Assembly (NCBI GenBank): GCA_025922715.1
Contig: JAICHH010000127.1
Span: 1-5,358 of the forward strand
DNA: 5,358 bases
Direction of reading: 5' to 3'
From: Nitrososphaeraceae archaeon
GTDB taxonomy: Archaea > Thermoproteota > Nitrososphaeria > Nitrososphaerales > Nitrososphaeraceae
Positions 1 to 5,301 of the stretch are shown piece by piece; position 1 is the first letter of the stretch; every line of letters starts with the position of its first letter. A model generated the notes under the pieces. The model saw only the letters and a list, made by a program, of their open reading frames with translations, searched no databases and had not been told where the DNA came from. The position numbers were made by a program, and so were the translations under genes.

Positions 1-2066
1 ATAACTCTTTTTTTCCATTCAATCAGTAATTGTTCTGCTTCTTCGGTTAACCCTGATGCAGCCTTTCCCCTAAAACTCCACGATAACGTAAAAAGCGACT
101 TTTTATTTAAAAAATTCCATACTTCTTCTAAATTTATATCTTCAAGACCTCCTAATCGAATTTGAAGACCTGTATGGGGTGGAATGGGTGGGAAAACTGG
201 TTTGATACCGCTATGTTTTGAGACCTCAGATACATTTATTGTTGAGGTTGGTTTGAACTCTTTCCATAGCTCTACTTTTTCTTTCCATTTGGAAATATAT
301 TGATTCCTTTTATCAGACATTAAATTGTTCATTACATTCAAACCATCAAAAGCAGTTTTACAATAGAAAACACCTTGTTCATAGATTCCTCCGTCCTTTG
401 CTATTCTATTTATATAATTGGTATTGATAGCAGCACCTCCACAAAGTATGGGTATTTGTATATTATGTTCTTTAGCATAATTAACAAATATCTGCATCTG
501 TTTTGAGGTAGAAACAAGCAAGGCTGACAATCCCACTGCATCAGCATTTACTTCACTAATTTTATTAACAATTGTTTGCAACGGTACTTGTTTGCCTAAA
601 TCGTAAACAGAATATCCATTATTCACTAGGATTGTTTTAACTAGATTTTTTCCTATATCATGGACATCACCATATACAGTACATAATACCATTTTCCCTT
701 TTGAAACATCTTTCTTTTTAATAAGATATTTTTCTAACTCGGCTACTGCGGCCTTCATACATTCTGCAGATTTGAGAACAAAAGGAAGAATTATTTCACC
801 GGCACCAAATTTATCACCCACTTCCTTCATTGCAGGCAGTAAAGTTTCATTCAAAGTCTTTACAGCTGCTGCATGTAATTCTTCCTTAGATAAATGAGCA
901 ATAACCTCATCATTTAATAACAAAGATGATGATGACGAGGATGATGACGATGAGGATGATGGTGAGGTTGATTCTGTTAAGGATATTTCAACTTTTGTGT
1001 CCTTATCTTTAACATTATCCAAAATTGAACCTACAACATCATATTCTATTCCTTCGCGAAGTCTGTTTACTATTCTATAGTAACATTTTTTATCAAATTT
1101 CCAAGCCGGATCGAGATCAAGTTTTGAATTTCCATCCGATTGTTTTTTTGTTTGGTCGGAGGTATTTATTTTATTTTCATAATAAGAAATTAAATCTGCT
1201 AAAGCTGTATTACGAAGGTTAAAGATTAAGTTTTCTGCAAGTCTTCTTTCTTCATTGCTAATATCAGAATATGCAACTATATCCTTTGGATTAATAATTA
1301 CAGAATCCAAACCAGATTTTATTGCATGATATAGAAATACAGAATTGATTATTTTCCTTGCATGTGTGGGTAGACCAAAGCTAACATTACTTAACCCCAA
1401 AGTAGTAAAACAACCAGGCAGGTTTTCCTTTACTAGTTTAATTCCCTCTAAAGTATTTTTTGCAGAATCTAGAAACTCTTCTTGACCCGTAGCCAAAGTA
1501 AAGGTTAGAACATCAAATATAAATTGCCAAGGTTTTAGTCCATATTTTTTGCCTGTTTCAAATAAGAGCTGTGCAGTTTCCAGTTTTTCTTTGGAAGTTT
1601 TAGCCATTCCATCAGGTCCAATACACATTGCAATAGCAGGAACTCCATATTTTATCATAAGAGGAGCTAAGGAATGAAATCGACTTCCATCACCTTCCAA
1701 GTTGATTGAATTGATTATTGGTTTTCCGGGTATTTGTTTAATTGCAGATTCAATGACTTTAGGATCGGTAGAATCTATTACCAGAGGAGCTTCTATTTCT
1801 AAACACAGGCGTTTTACTAGTTGGCACATGAAATCATGTTCATCAGATCTCTCTGTTGTTGCTACACATATATCCAAACAGTGTGCTCCTTCTTCCACTT
1901 GACTTCTGGCAAGATTGAGAAGACCCTCAAAGTCCTCTTTTAGAACCATCTCCTTTGCTTTTCTAGAGCCTTGACTGTTAACTCGTTCTCCTATTATTAA
2001 TGGAGGAGGATTTTGTTGAATGTCAACAGCATTTAACGCTGAACTAATTCTTGGAATTTTGACCAT
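1..2066 (-). CDS. metH: Cobalamin-dependent methionine synthase, pterin/cap/B12-binding subunit (3' end outside window)
   Basis: This is the methyl-carrier half of methionine synthase: it takes the methyl group of methyl-tetrahydrofolate onto cobalamin for transfer to homocysteine. 688 codons are visible with no stop, so the C-terminus lies beyond the left edge. Residues about 20-300 form the pterin-binding barrel (IGERVNSQGSRK at 25-36, GAHCLDICVA at 60-69, VIDST at 96-100, FDVLTFTLATGQEE at 184-197, GLSNVSFGLP at 224-233). Residues about 325-450 are the helical cap (VGDKFGAGE at 416-424, LPFVLKSAE). Residues about 458-570 are the Rossmann cobalamin domain with DVHDIG (467-472, His469 the expected lower cobalt ligand), S514-A-L and Gly543-Gly544. 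Residues 626-688 (PPIPPHTG, LFTLSWSFRG) resemble the start of the activation domain in actinobacterial-type MetH. The homocysteine module is absent and is supplied by the gene upstream. The ATG at 2066 is fixed by an in-frame TGA two codons earlier. Family assignment is firm; total length is unknown. Confidence 0.96.
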   Translation of the reverse strand, partial: MVKIPRISSALNAVDIQQNPPPLIIGERVNSQGSRKAKEMVLKEDFEGLLNLARSQVEEGAHCLDICVATTERSDEHDFMCQLVKRLCLEIEAPLVIDSTDPKVIESAIKQIPGKPIINSINLEGDGSRFHSLAPLMIKYGVPAIAMCIGPDGMAKTSKEKLETAQLLFETGKKYGLKPWQFIFDVLTFTLATGQEEFLDSAKNTLEGIKLVKENLPGCFTTLGLSNVSFGLPTHARKIINSVFLYHAIKSGLDSVIINPKDIVAYSDISNEERRLAENLIFNLRNTALADLISYYENKINTSDQTKKQSDGNSKLDLDPAWKFDKKCYYRIVNRLREGIEYDVVGSILDNVKDKDTKVEISLTESTSPSSSSSSSSSSSSLLLNDEVIAHLSKEELHAAAVKTLNETLLPAMKEVGDKFGAGEIILPFVLKSAECMKAAVAELEKYLIKKKDVSKGKMVLCTVYGDVHDIGKNLVKTILVNNGYSVYDLGKQVPLQTIVNKISEVNADAVGLSALLVSTSKQMQIFVNYAKEHNIQIPILCGGAAINTNYINRIAKDGGIYEQGVFYCKTAFDGLNVMNNLMSDKRNQYISKWKEKVELWKEFKPTSTINVSEVSKHSGIKPVFPPIPPHTGLQIRLGGLEDINLEEVWNFLNKKSLFTLSWSFRGKAASGLTEEAEQLLIEWKKRV
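924..959 (-). repeat. Polyserine tract (12 Ser codons) inside the metH cap domain
   Basis: Twelve consecutive TCN serine codons encode residues 370-381, preceded by a Ser/Thr/Pro stretch (STSP at 366-369). On the plus strand it reads as a GAT/GAC/GAG triplet repeat. It sits between the first cap-domain helix (about 327-350) and the next one (about 392-417), where typical MetH proteins have a shorter connection, so it probably forms a disordered loop. All four TCN codons are used, which suggests the serines are kept at protein level and the tract is not a fresh slippage expansion. Confidence 0.9.
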
Positions 2067-2067
2067 A

Positions 2068-2083
2068 ATTCATTCATTCATTC
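2068..2083 (-). repeat. Tetranucleotide repeat GAAT x4 directly before the metH start
   Basis: Four perfect GAAT units (ATTC on the plus strand) end one base before the two codons that precede the ATG. They create three extra ATG triplets within 15 bases of the real start. The in-frame one (2081) meets TGA after three codons, and the other two open only short frames. No clear purine-rich ribosome-binding site separates the repeat from the gene. Confidence 0.85.
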
Positions 2084-2130
2084 CTATAATTTTTTTTTGG
2101 TGGCGATCATAATTACATGAAAATTTACAA

Positions 2131-2139
2131 GATAAATAC
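2131..2139 (-). promoter_or_regulatory. Possible secondary TATA box in the gap between the two metH genes
   Basis: On the minus strand GTATTTATC resembles an archaeal box A and would start a transcript near 2109, leaving a leader of about 43 bases before the downstream gene. The gap (2067-2185) has A-runs and no T-run on the minus strand, so no terminator for the upstream gene is evident. The box is therefore at most an internal promoter within an operon. In such AT-rich DNA it may be chance. Confidence 0.25.
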
Positions 2140-2185
2140 GTATAGTAGTTTTTTTTCTTATTGTATCAAAGGGGTTCATGGTAAT

Positions 2186-3133
2186 TTATTTTATTTTAAT
2201 ACTATCAATCATTTTCCGTAATGCAGCAATATGCTCTGGAGTCGTTCCACAACAACCTCCAACAATCTTTATATTCTTGTACTTTAAAATGAATTCCTCT
2301 AGTTTCTGTGATAATTTATCTGGTGTCATTTTATAAACTGCTTTTCCACCTTCGTTATGAGGCATACCAGCGTTAGGAACTACAAGAATAGGTAAATCTT
2401 GTTGTTCATCTAACCAAATAACGCTAGGAGTCATTTCATCTGGTCCTGTAGAACAATTTAGACCAAAGATATTGACTCCCATATCAGAGACTGTTGTATA
2501 TGCAGATTGAACATTAGTCCCAAGAAGCATTTTCCCATATTGATCTAAAGTTATATTTGCTATAATAGGTACTTCTTTGTGAACTTTTTTCATTGCATTA
2601 TGACAAGCTTCTATTACTAGTTTTACTTCTAGGATATCCTGACTTGTTTCAATTAATAGTGCATCAACGTTTCCCAGAATCAAACCTTCTGCTTGCAGAG
2701 CAAAAGCATTTATTATTTCATCTAAAGATATTTGGCCCAAATCAGGATCATTTGAACTGGGAAGAAAACCTGAAGGCCCCATTGATCCAATTACGAAATG
2801 AGTTTTATCCTGGAACTCATTACAAACTTGTCTAGCTAATTCTGCTGCTTGTTTGTTAAATTCAACAGTTTTATCTCCGAAACCATATTCGTCTAATTTG
2901 AATTTGTTTCCTCCAAAAGTGTTAGTTTCGATACAATCTGCTCCAGCATTTAGATAACTTCTATGTATTTGCTTTATCCACTCTGGTCTACTTAGTATTA
3001 GTCCGTCATTAAAACCATCTTTATTATTGGGAAAATCTTGAGGTTGTGGATTTAATTTTTGAATTTCAGTACCCATTGCACCATCAAACAGTAATACTCT
3101 TTTTTTTAGCGCCTCAAGAAAAGATTCAGTCAT
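2186..3133 (-). CDS. metH: Homocysteine S-methyltransferase subunit of split methionine synthase
   Basis: This 315-residue protein is the zinc-binding homocysteine module that in bacterial MetH is the N-terminal part of one long polypeptide. It would activate homocysteine as a thiolate and accept the methyl group from methylcobalamin on the partner subunit. Seen in the sequence: the N-terminal LLFDGAMGTEIQ (14-25), IETNTFGG (68-75), IGSMGPSG (115-122), GLNCSTGP (224-231) and GGCCGTTPEH (292-301). Cys227 with Cys294 and Cys295 give the three-cysteine zinc site of the family. The length fits a complete single module, with no cobalamin or pterin domain fused. The next gene on the same strand supplies those domains after a 119-base gap, which argues for MetH rather than a stand-alone BHMT or MmuM enzyme, although these share the fold and motifs. 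The ATG at 3133 lies about 36 bases from a good TATA box and has no Shine-Dalgarno sequence, as expected for a short-leader archaeal mRNA. Confidence 0.95.
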   Translation of the reverse strand: MTESFLEALKKRVLLFDGAMGTEIQKLNPQPQDFPNNKDGFNDGLILSRPEWIKQIHRSYLNAGADCIETNTFGGNKFKLDEYGFGDKTVEFNKQAAELARQVCNEFQDKTHFVIGSMGPSGFLPSSNDPDLGQISLDEIINAFALQAEGLILGNVDALLIETSQDILEVKLVIEACHNAMKKVHKEVPIIANITLDQYGKMLLGTNVQSAYTTVSDMGVNIFGLNCSTGPDEMTPSVIWLDEQQDLPILVVPNAGMPHNEGGKAVYKMTPDKLSQKLEEFILKYKNIKIVGGCCGTTPEHIAALRKMIDSIKIK

Positions 3134-3163
3134 GTTTATATTGTAATAATTATTAGAAATCTT

Positions 3164-3175
3164 AATTTATATATT
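3164..3175 (-). promoter_or_regulatory. TATA box (box A) for the split metH operon
   Basis: On the minus strand AATATATAAATT matches the archaeal box A pattern, with a purine-containing stretch (GAGA) just upstream where a BRE would sit. Its centre is about 36 bases before the ATG at 3133, so transcription would begin near 3143 and give a leader of roughly 10 bases. It is the best-placed promoter element in front of the homocysteine methyltransferase gene. Confidence 0.6.
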
Positions 3176-3427
3176 CTCGAATAAAATCTAAAACGGAAAA
3201 TAGAAATAAAAAATTATAGATTCGGTTATTGTTATCTTTTTCTATCCATTTTTAAAGTAGAGTAACATAGTGTAAAATCTCAACAAGAACAGAATTTTTT
3301 GCCTGCCTGCGTGATTTAACGTTATTAAAATAAAAGGATTTGGGCCATTGGATTCTTCAAATCTCCAAGATATTTTCTCATTAGTTTTTCTCAAGTTTTT
3401 AAAGTAAAATTAATAATAGTAAACTAT

Positions 3428-3440
3428 CTTATATAATACT
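3428..3440 (+). promoter_or_regulatory. Candidate TATA box upstream of the small-gene cluster
   Basis: CTTATATAATACT is the closest match to an archaeal box A in this intergenic region on the plus strand. Transcription would start near 3459, giving the gene at 3586 a leader of about 125 bases, unusually long for this kind of genome. A weaker element (ATTAATAAAC, 3545-3554) is nearer and would give a leader of about 10 bases. I cannot tell which is used. Confidence 0.35.
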
Positions 3441-3585
3441 CAAATTTAGAGTCTGATTAATAAATAATGCAGATTAAATGGTTCATATGATAACTTTATT
3501 TATAGAAATCTCATTATTCATTAAAAAAAAAGATTTACAAGCAGAATTAATAAACTATTAGATTATAGTGATATTGGGGATCACC

Positions 3586-3885
3586 ATGATTTTTAACAAT
3601 ACTAAAACTAATAATAGTATTAATAATTCTAACAAGAATCTTGCCGAGATTGACCAACATATTTTTGATATCAATAATGTAATTAGGAAGATATGTAAAG
3701 AACAAATCCTAAAAACAATCGATGATCGAGGTGTTGACATCCTTACTGAAGGTGATATCAAATCTGTATATGATACTGCTATTATCTCCGTTATACACAA
3801 ATTCATAACTATATCTAATGAATGTGAAAAAATCTATTTGCAAGAGTGTTATCAAGCAGGAAAAGAGGCAGGTAAGTTGAGATAA
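3586..3885 (+). CDS. Small hypothetical protein, 99 residues, Asn-rich N-terminus
   Basis: I do not recognise this protein. Residues 1-19 are asparagine-rich and polar, probably disordered. Residues 20-47 and 57-95 look helical, joined by a short segment (DDRGVDILTEGD, 46-57). There are three cysteines (37, 80, 88) but no CxxC pair, no signal peptide and no membrane segment, so it is probably cytosolic. I chose the ATG at 3586; a GTG at 3568 in the same frame would add six residues (GTG-ATA-TTG-GGG-ATC-ACC), and an in-frame TAG at 3559 bars anything longer. A GGGG four bases before the C-C-ATG could act as a weak ribosome-binding site. It is the first of three same-strand unassigned genes, 84 bases before the next. 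The open frame and mixed composition support a real gene, but function is unknown. Confidence 0.6.
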   Translation: MIFNNTKTNNSINNSNKNLAEIDQHIFDINNVIRKICKEQILKTIDDRGVDILTEGDIKSVYDTAIISVIHKFITISNECEKIYLQECYQAGKEAGKLR

Positions 3886-3941
3886 TATAATTATAGAACC
3901 AATTGATTATTTTAGCAGCATCAGTTAATATATAATTAAAG

Positions 3942-3950
3942 TTTTATATC
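3942..3950 (+). promoter_or_regulatory. TATA box for a leaderless transcript of the 61-residue gene
   Basis: TTTTATATC is centred about 24 bases before the ATG at 3970. Archaeal transcription starts about 25-27 bases downstream of the box centre, so the mRNA would begin at or within a few bases of the start codon. This placement supports the small open frame at 3970 as a genuine gene with its own promoter. Confidence 0.5.
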
Positions 3951-3969
3951 AGAACTTTACATATATTTT

Positions 3970-4155
3970 ATGGAGAAGATTCGAACTAATGATTTATTTA
4001 GTGCTCAATTGGATTTTTTGCAACCAAGAACCTCTTCCAATCTATTCTTAATACAAAATAAAAATACCTATAAGGAGAATGACATTCACTTCGATATTCT
4101 TTTAGATAAAATCTTATCCAACCTAAATCTTATTAAAGAACAAATTAAATTTTAA
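3970..4155 (+). CDS. Small hypothetical protein, 61 residues
   Basis: I do not recognise this protein. It has a mixed polar N-terminal half (MEKIRTNDLFSAQLDFLQPR, then a Ser/Asn-containing linker) and an amphipathic C-terminal helix at about 40-60 (leucine and isoleucine spaced three or four apart: FDILLDKILSNLNLIKEQI) that could support dimerisation or binding to a partner. It has no cysteine, no signal peptide and no membrane segment. Two things favour a real gene: a TATA-like box at exactly leaderless distance, and its tight position 23 bases before a convincing 249-codon gene on the same strand. Against it are its short length and the AT-rich setting, in which open frames of about 60 codons can arise by chance. 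It could be a small partner of the following protein, but nothing in the sequence demonstrates this. Confidence 0.5.
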   Translation: MEKIRTNDLFSAQLDFLQPRTSSNLFLIQNKNTYKENDIHFDILLDKILSNLNLIKEQIKF

Positions 4156-4158
4156 TAA
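4151..4158 (+). promoter_or_regulatory. TATA-like box overlapping a stop codon, ahead of the 249-residue gene
   Basis: TTTAATAA is centred about 25 bases before the ATG at 4179 and includes the TAA stop (4153-4155) of the preceding gene. The spacing again fits a leaderless mRNA. The same gene could also be read through from the upstream promoter, since only 23 bases separate the two frames. The match to box A is moderate. Confidence 0.35.
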
Positions 4159-4178
4159 CTTATTTATCTTTATAGACA

Positions 4179-4928
4179 ATGTCTCTATTTGCAAATCCAT
4201 CTCAAAATTTAAAAAATGCTATTAACTGGTTTAATGCTTTAAGGAAGGAAGAACAAGTATCAATTTTAACAAATCTGGAAGAAAATCCTGAAGATTTGAC
4301 TACTGAGCAAAATGAACAATTAACAATAATTGCATTAGAGATTGCTGGCGCAATACCTTATGGCCAAAATCCGATCATCAAAAAATTTATCGAATTAGGA
4401 TTACCACAGGTTCATGCAAGTTTAATAGTCAATGCAATTACTACCAAATCAGTTTTACCAAAATTAGATGCCATGAAACTCTTATCTTTAAATGATCAAC
4501 AATATGAAAAGGCAATAGAAAGTGTAATTGTAAAACTTTTCATTGAAAATAATCCAATTAATAAAATACAAGAGTATTCAGGTCTAGATAACCAAATTTT
4601 AGGAGCATCTTTAAGGTTTATCCGTGATAATATTTTATTCTTGTACCTTCGCGGAGAAATGACCATAGATAATCTAAAAAAGGTATTACATGATCGATTA
4701 AATTTTCCAGAGAATAGAATCTATATACTTGTCAATATTTTAGAACAAAATAAAGAAACTATTTGGAAAAACTTTGTTTTCAGAAACACTCAAGAGACAT
4801 TTTTCAAAATGCAAGTTTTGGAACGAAATCAAATAGAATTAATTAGCCAAATTCAACAGCTAATTCAGTTATTAAAGGGTAATAAGGAAGGATCCAGTCA
4901 AGAACAAAGGCCTGCTCATATCGCATAA
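4179..4928 (+). CDS. Hypothetical all-helical protein, 249 residues, internal repeat and C-terminal coiled coil
   Basis: I do not recognise the family. The protein appears entirely helical, with no signal peptide and no clear membrane segment, so it is probably cytosolic. It has one charged N-terminal helix pair (about 8-60), then two similar units. Unit one (about 48-100) contains IKKFIELGLPQVHASLIVNA; unit two (about 139-198) contains LKKVLHDRLNFPENRIYILV. The two align as [IL]KK-hydrophobic pair, then L-[GN]-[LF]-P, then a hydrophobic helix, suggesting an internal duplication. Residues 205-235 form a likely coiled coil (METH-free stretch QVLERNQIELISQIQQLIQL), followed by a polar tail. There are no cysteines and no recognisable catalytic motif, pointing to a structural, adaptor or regulatory role (inference). 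Unit two loosely resembles the N-terminal helical domain of COMMD proteins, which is only a lead. The start is secure: an in-frame TAG lies two codons upstream. It is the most convincing gene of the plus-strand cluster. Confidence 0.88.
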   Translation: MSLFANPSQNLKNAINWFNALRKEEQVSILTNLEENPEDLTTEQNEQLTIIALEIAGAIPYGQNPIIKKFIELGLPQVHASLIVNAITTKSVLPKLDAMKLLSLNDQQYEKAIESVIVKLFIENNPINKIQEYSGLDNQILGASLRFIRDNILFLYLRGEMTIDNLKKVLHDRLNFPENRIYILVNILEQNKETIWKNFVFRNTQETFFKMQVLERNQIELISQIQQLIQLLKGNKEGSSQEQRPAHIA

Positions 4929-4968
4929 TCAATTACTAATGTTCTTTATATTAGTCTAGTAGTATTAT

Positions 4969-5023
4969 AAACATATTGCTTGCAACAGCATGTTTAGAGT
5001 ATAAAATGTATTTTACTTTTTTT
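4969..5023 (+). terminator. Likely terminator after the 249-residue gene
   Basis: Forty bases past the stop codon an imperfect hairpin can form: AAACA (4969-4973) with TGTTT (4991-4995) and TGCT (4977-4980) with AGCA (4987-4990), with a three-base bulge and a six-base loop. A T-rich run follows at 5011-5023 (TTTTACTTTTTTT). Archaeal RNA polymerase ends transcription mainly at T-runs, so the T-run is the stronger evidence and the hairpin may be incidental. Confidence 0.5.
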
Positions 5024-5167
5024 GTTGATAAAAAATATATTTGGATAACCTACTCTTGAGAAATGGAAGAACAAACTCTGGACATGCATTAAGAATTTTC
5101 AATAATCAGCTTACATCATTTTTAATATACAGGATTCTCACTATTGGTAATGCTTTTAGGTCAAGTC

Positions 5168-5192
5168 ATTAATTAATTAATTAAGAATTAAT
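5168..5192. repeat. ATTA tandem repeat
   Basis: Four ATTA units (5168-5183) are followed after a G by GAATTAATT, so most of the stretch is self-complementary. It lies in non-coding DNA 16 bases before a longer TA/TG tract and looks like a simple-sequence repeat. Confidence 0.8.
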
Positions 5193-5207
5193 TTCAGAAA
5201 TTCTGTT

Positions 5208-5262
5208 TATATATATGTATATGTATATATGTATGTATGTATGTATATATATATATATATAT
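5208..5262. repeat. Perfectly alternating TA/TG microsatellite, 55 bases
   Basis: Every base from 5208 to 5262 alternates pyrimidine and purine, built from TA steps with interspersed TG steps: a block of TATG units at about 5229-5243 is flanked by TA runs, the last of them about 20 bases (5243-5262). Such tracts melt easily and can form cruciforms, or Z-DNA in their TG part. The final TA run could also serve as a TATA box for a transcript starting near 5278-5285, but no secure gene follows. Confidence 0.9.
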
Positions 5263-5301
5263 TATTTTAGTCATATAATGGTTGTAATAGAATTTTTGAA
5301 T

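Larger units (their letters stand above)
3134..3585. other. Divergent intergenic region, no convincing gene
   Basis: 452 bases separate the minus-strand metH operon from the plus-strand small-gene cluster. The region holds the metH TATA box near its left end, several TATA-like elements on the plus strand (3428-3440, 3496-3504), two identical TTTTTAAAGTA 11-mers (3249-3259 and 3396-3406), and a less AT-rich patch at about 3300-3380 that begins with a TGCC repeat. Open frames here are short. One ATG frame of 27 codons (3478-3561) and one ATG-less frame (3315-3404) are the longest I noticed, and neither is convincing. I see no tRNA fold, box C/D motifs or recognisable riboswitch. Confidence 0.7.
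4929..5301. other. Intergenic region with repeats and an ATG-less open stretch
   Basis: No convincing gene lies here. Region by region it holds a hairpin followed by a T-run (4969-5023), a less AT-rich stretch with a 46-codon open frame but only TTG starts (5032-5169), an ATTA repeat (5168-5192), and a 55-base alternating TA/TG tract (5208-5262). A nine-codon ATG frame at 5063 is too short to credit. Confidence 0.7.

Noticed and set aside
924..960. Acidic Asp/Glu repeat on the plus strand
   Set aside because: The GAT/GAC/GAG run is the complement of the serine codons of metH; the surrounding plus-strand frame is not a credible gene.
1025..1222. Plus-strand open frame of 65 codons
   Set aside because: It lies antisense within the well-supported metH pterin/cap region and has a Phe/Tyr/Leu-rich composition typical of a shadow frame.
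1702..1902. Plus-strand open frame of 66 codons
   Set aside because: It is antisense to conserved pterin-domain motifs and has no promoter or family resemblance of its own.
2593..2835. Plus-strand open frame of 80 codons
   Set aside because: It is fully contained in the homocysteine methyltransferase gene on the other strand and is leucine-rich like other shadows.
3134..3200. SAM or cobalamin riboswitch upstream of the metH operon
   Set aside because: The likely leader is only about 10 bases long and I see no conserved riboswitch core such as a B12 box.
3300..3410. Less AT-rich patch with an ATG-less open frame of about 30 codons
   Set aside because: There is no start codon, no ribosome-binding site and no recognisable motif, and the patch also lacks box C/D or tRNA features.
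3579..3588. GGATCACC before the ATG resembles the 3' end of archaeal 16S rRNA
   Set aside because: It is identical rather than complementary to the rRNA tail, so it is not a Shine-Dalgarno site, and eight matching bases without flanking rRNA are chance.
3558..3806. Minus-strand open frame of 82 codons
   Set aside because: It overlaps the 99-residue plus-strand gene, and its Ile/Leu-rich sequence mirrors the Asn/Lys-rich codons opposite.
5160..5265. CRISPR array or mobile-element ends in the repeat-rich right flank
   Set aside because: The repeats are simple ATTA and TA/TG units without unique spacers, target-site duplications or a transposase.
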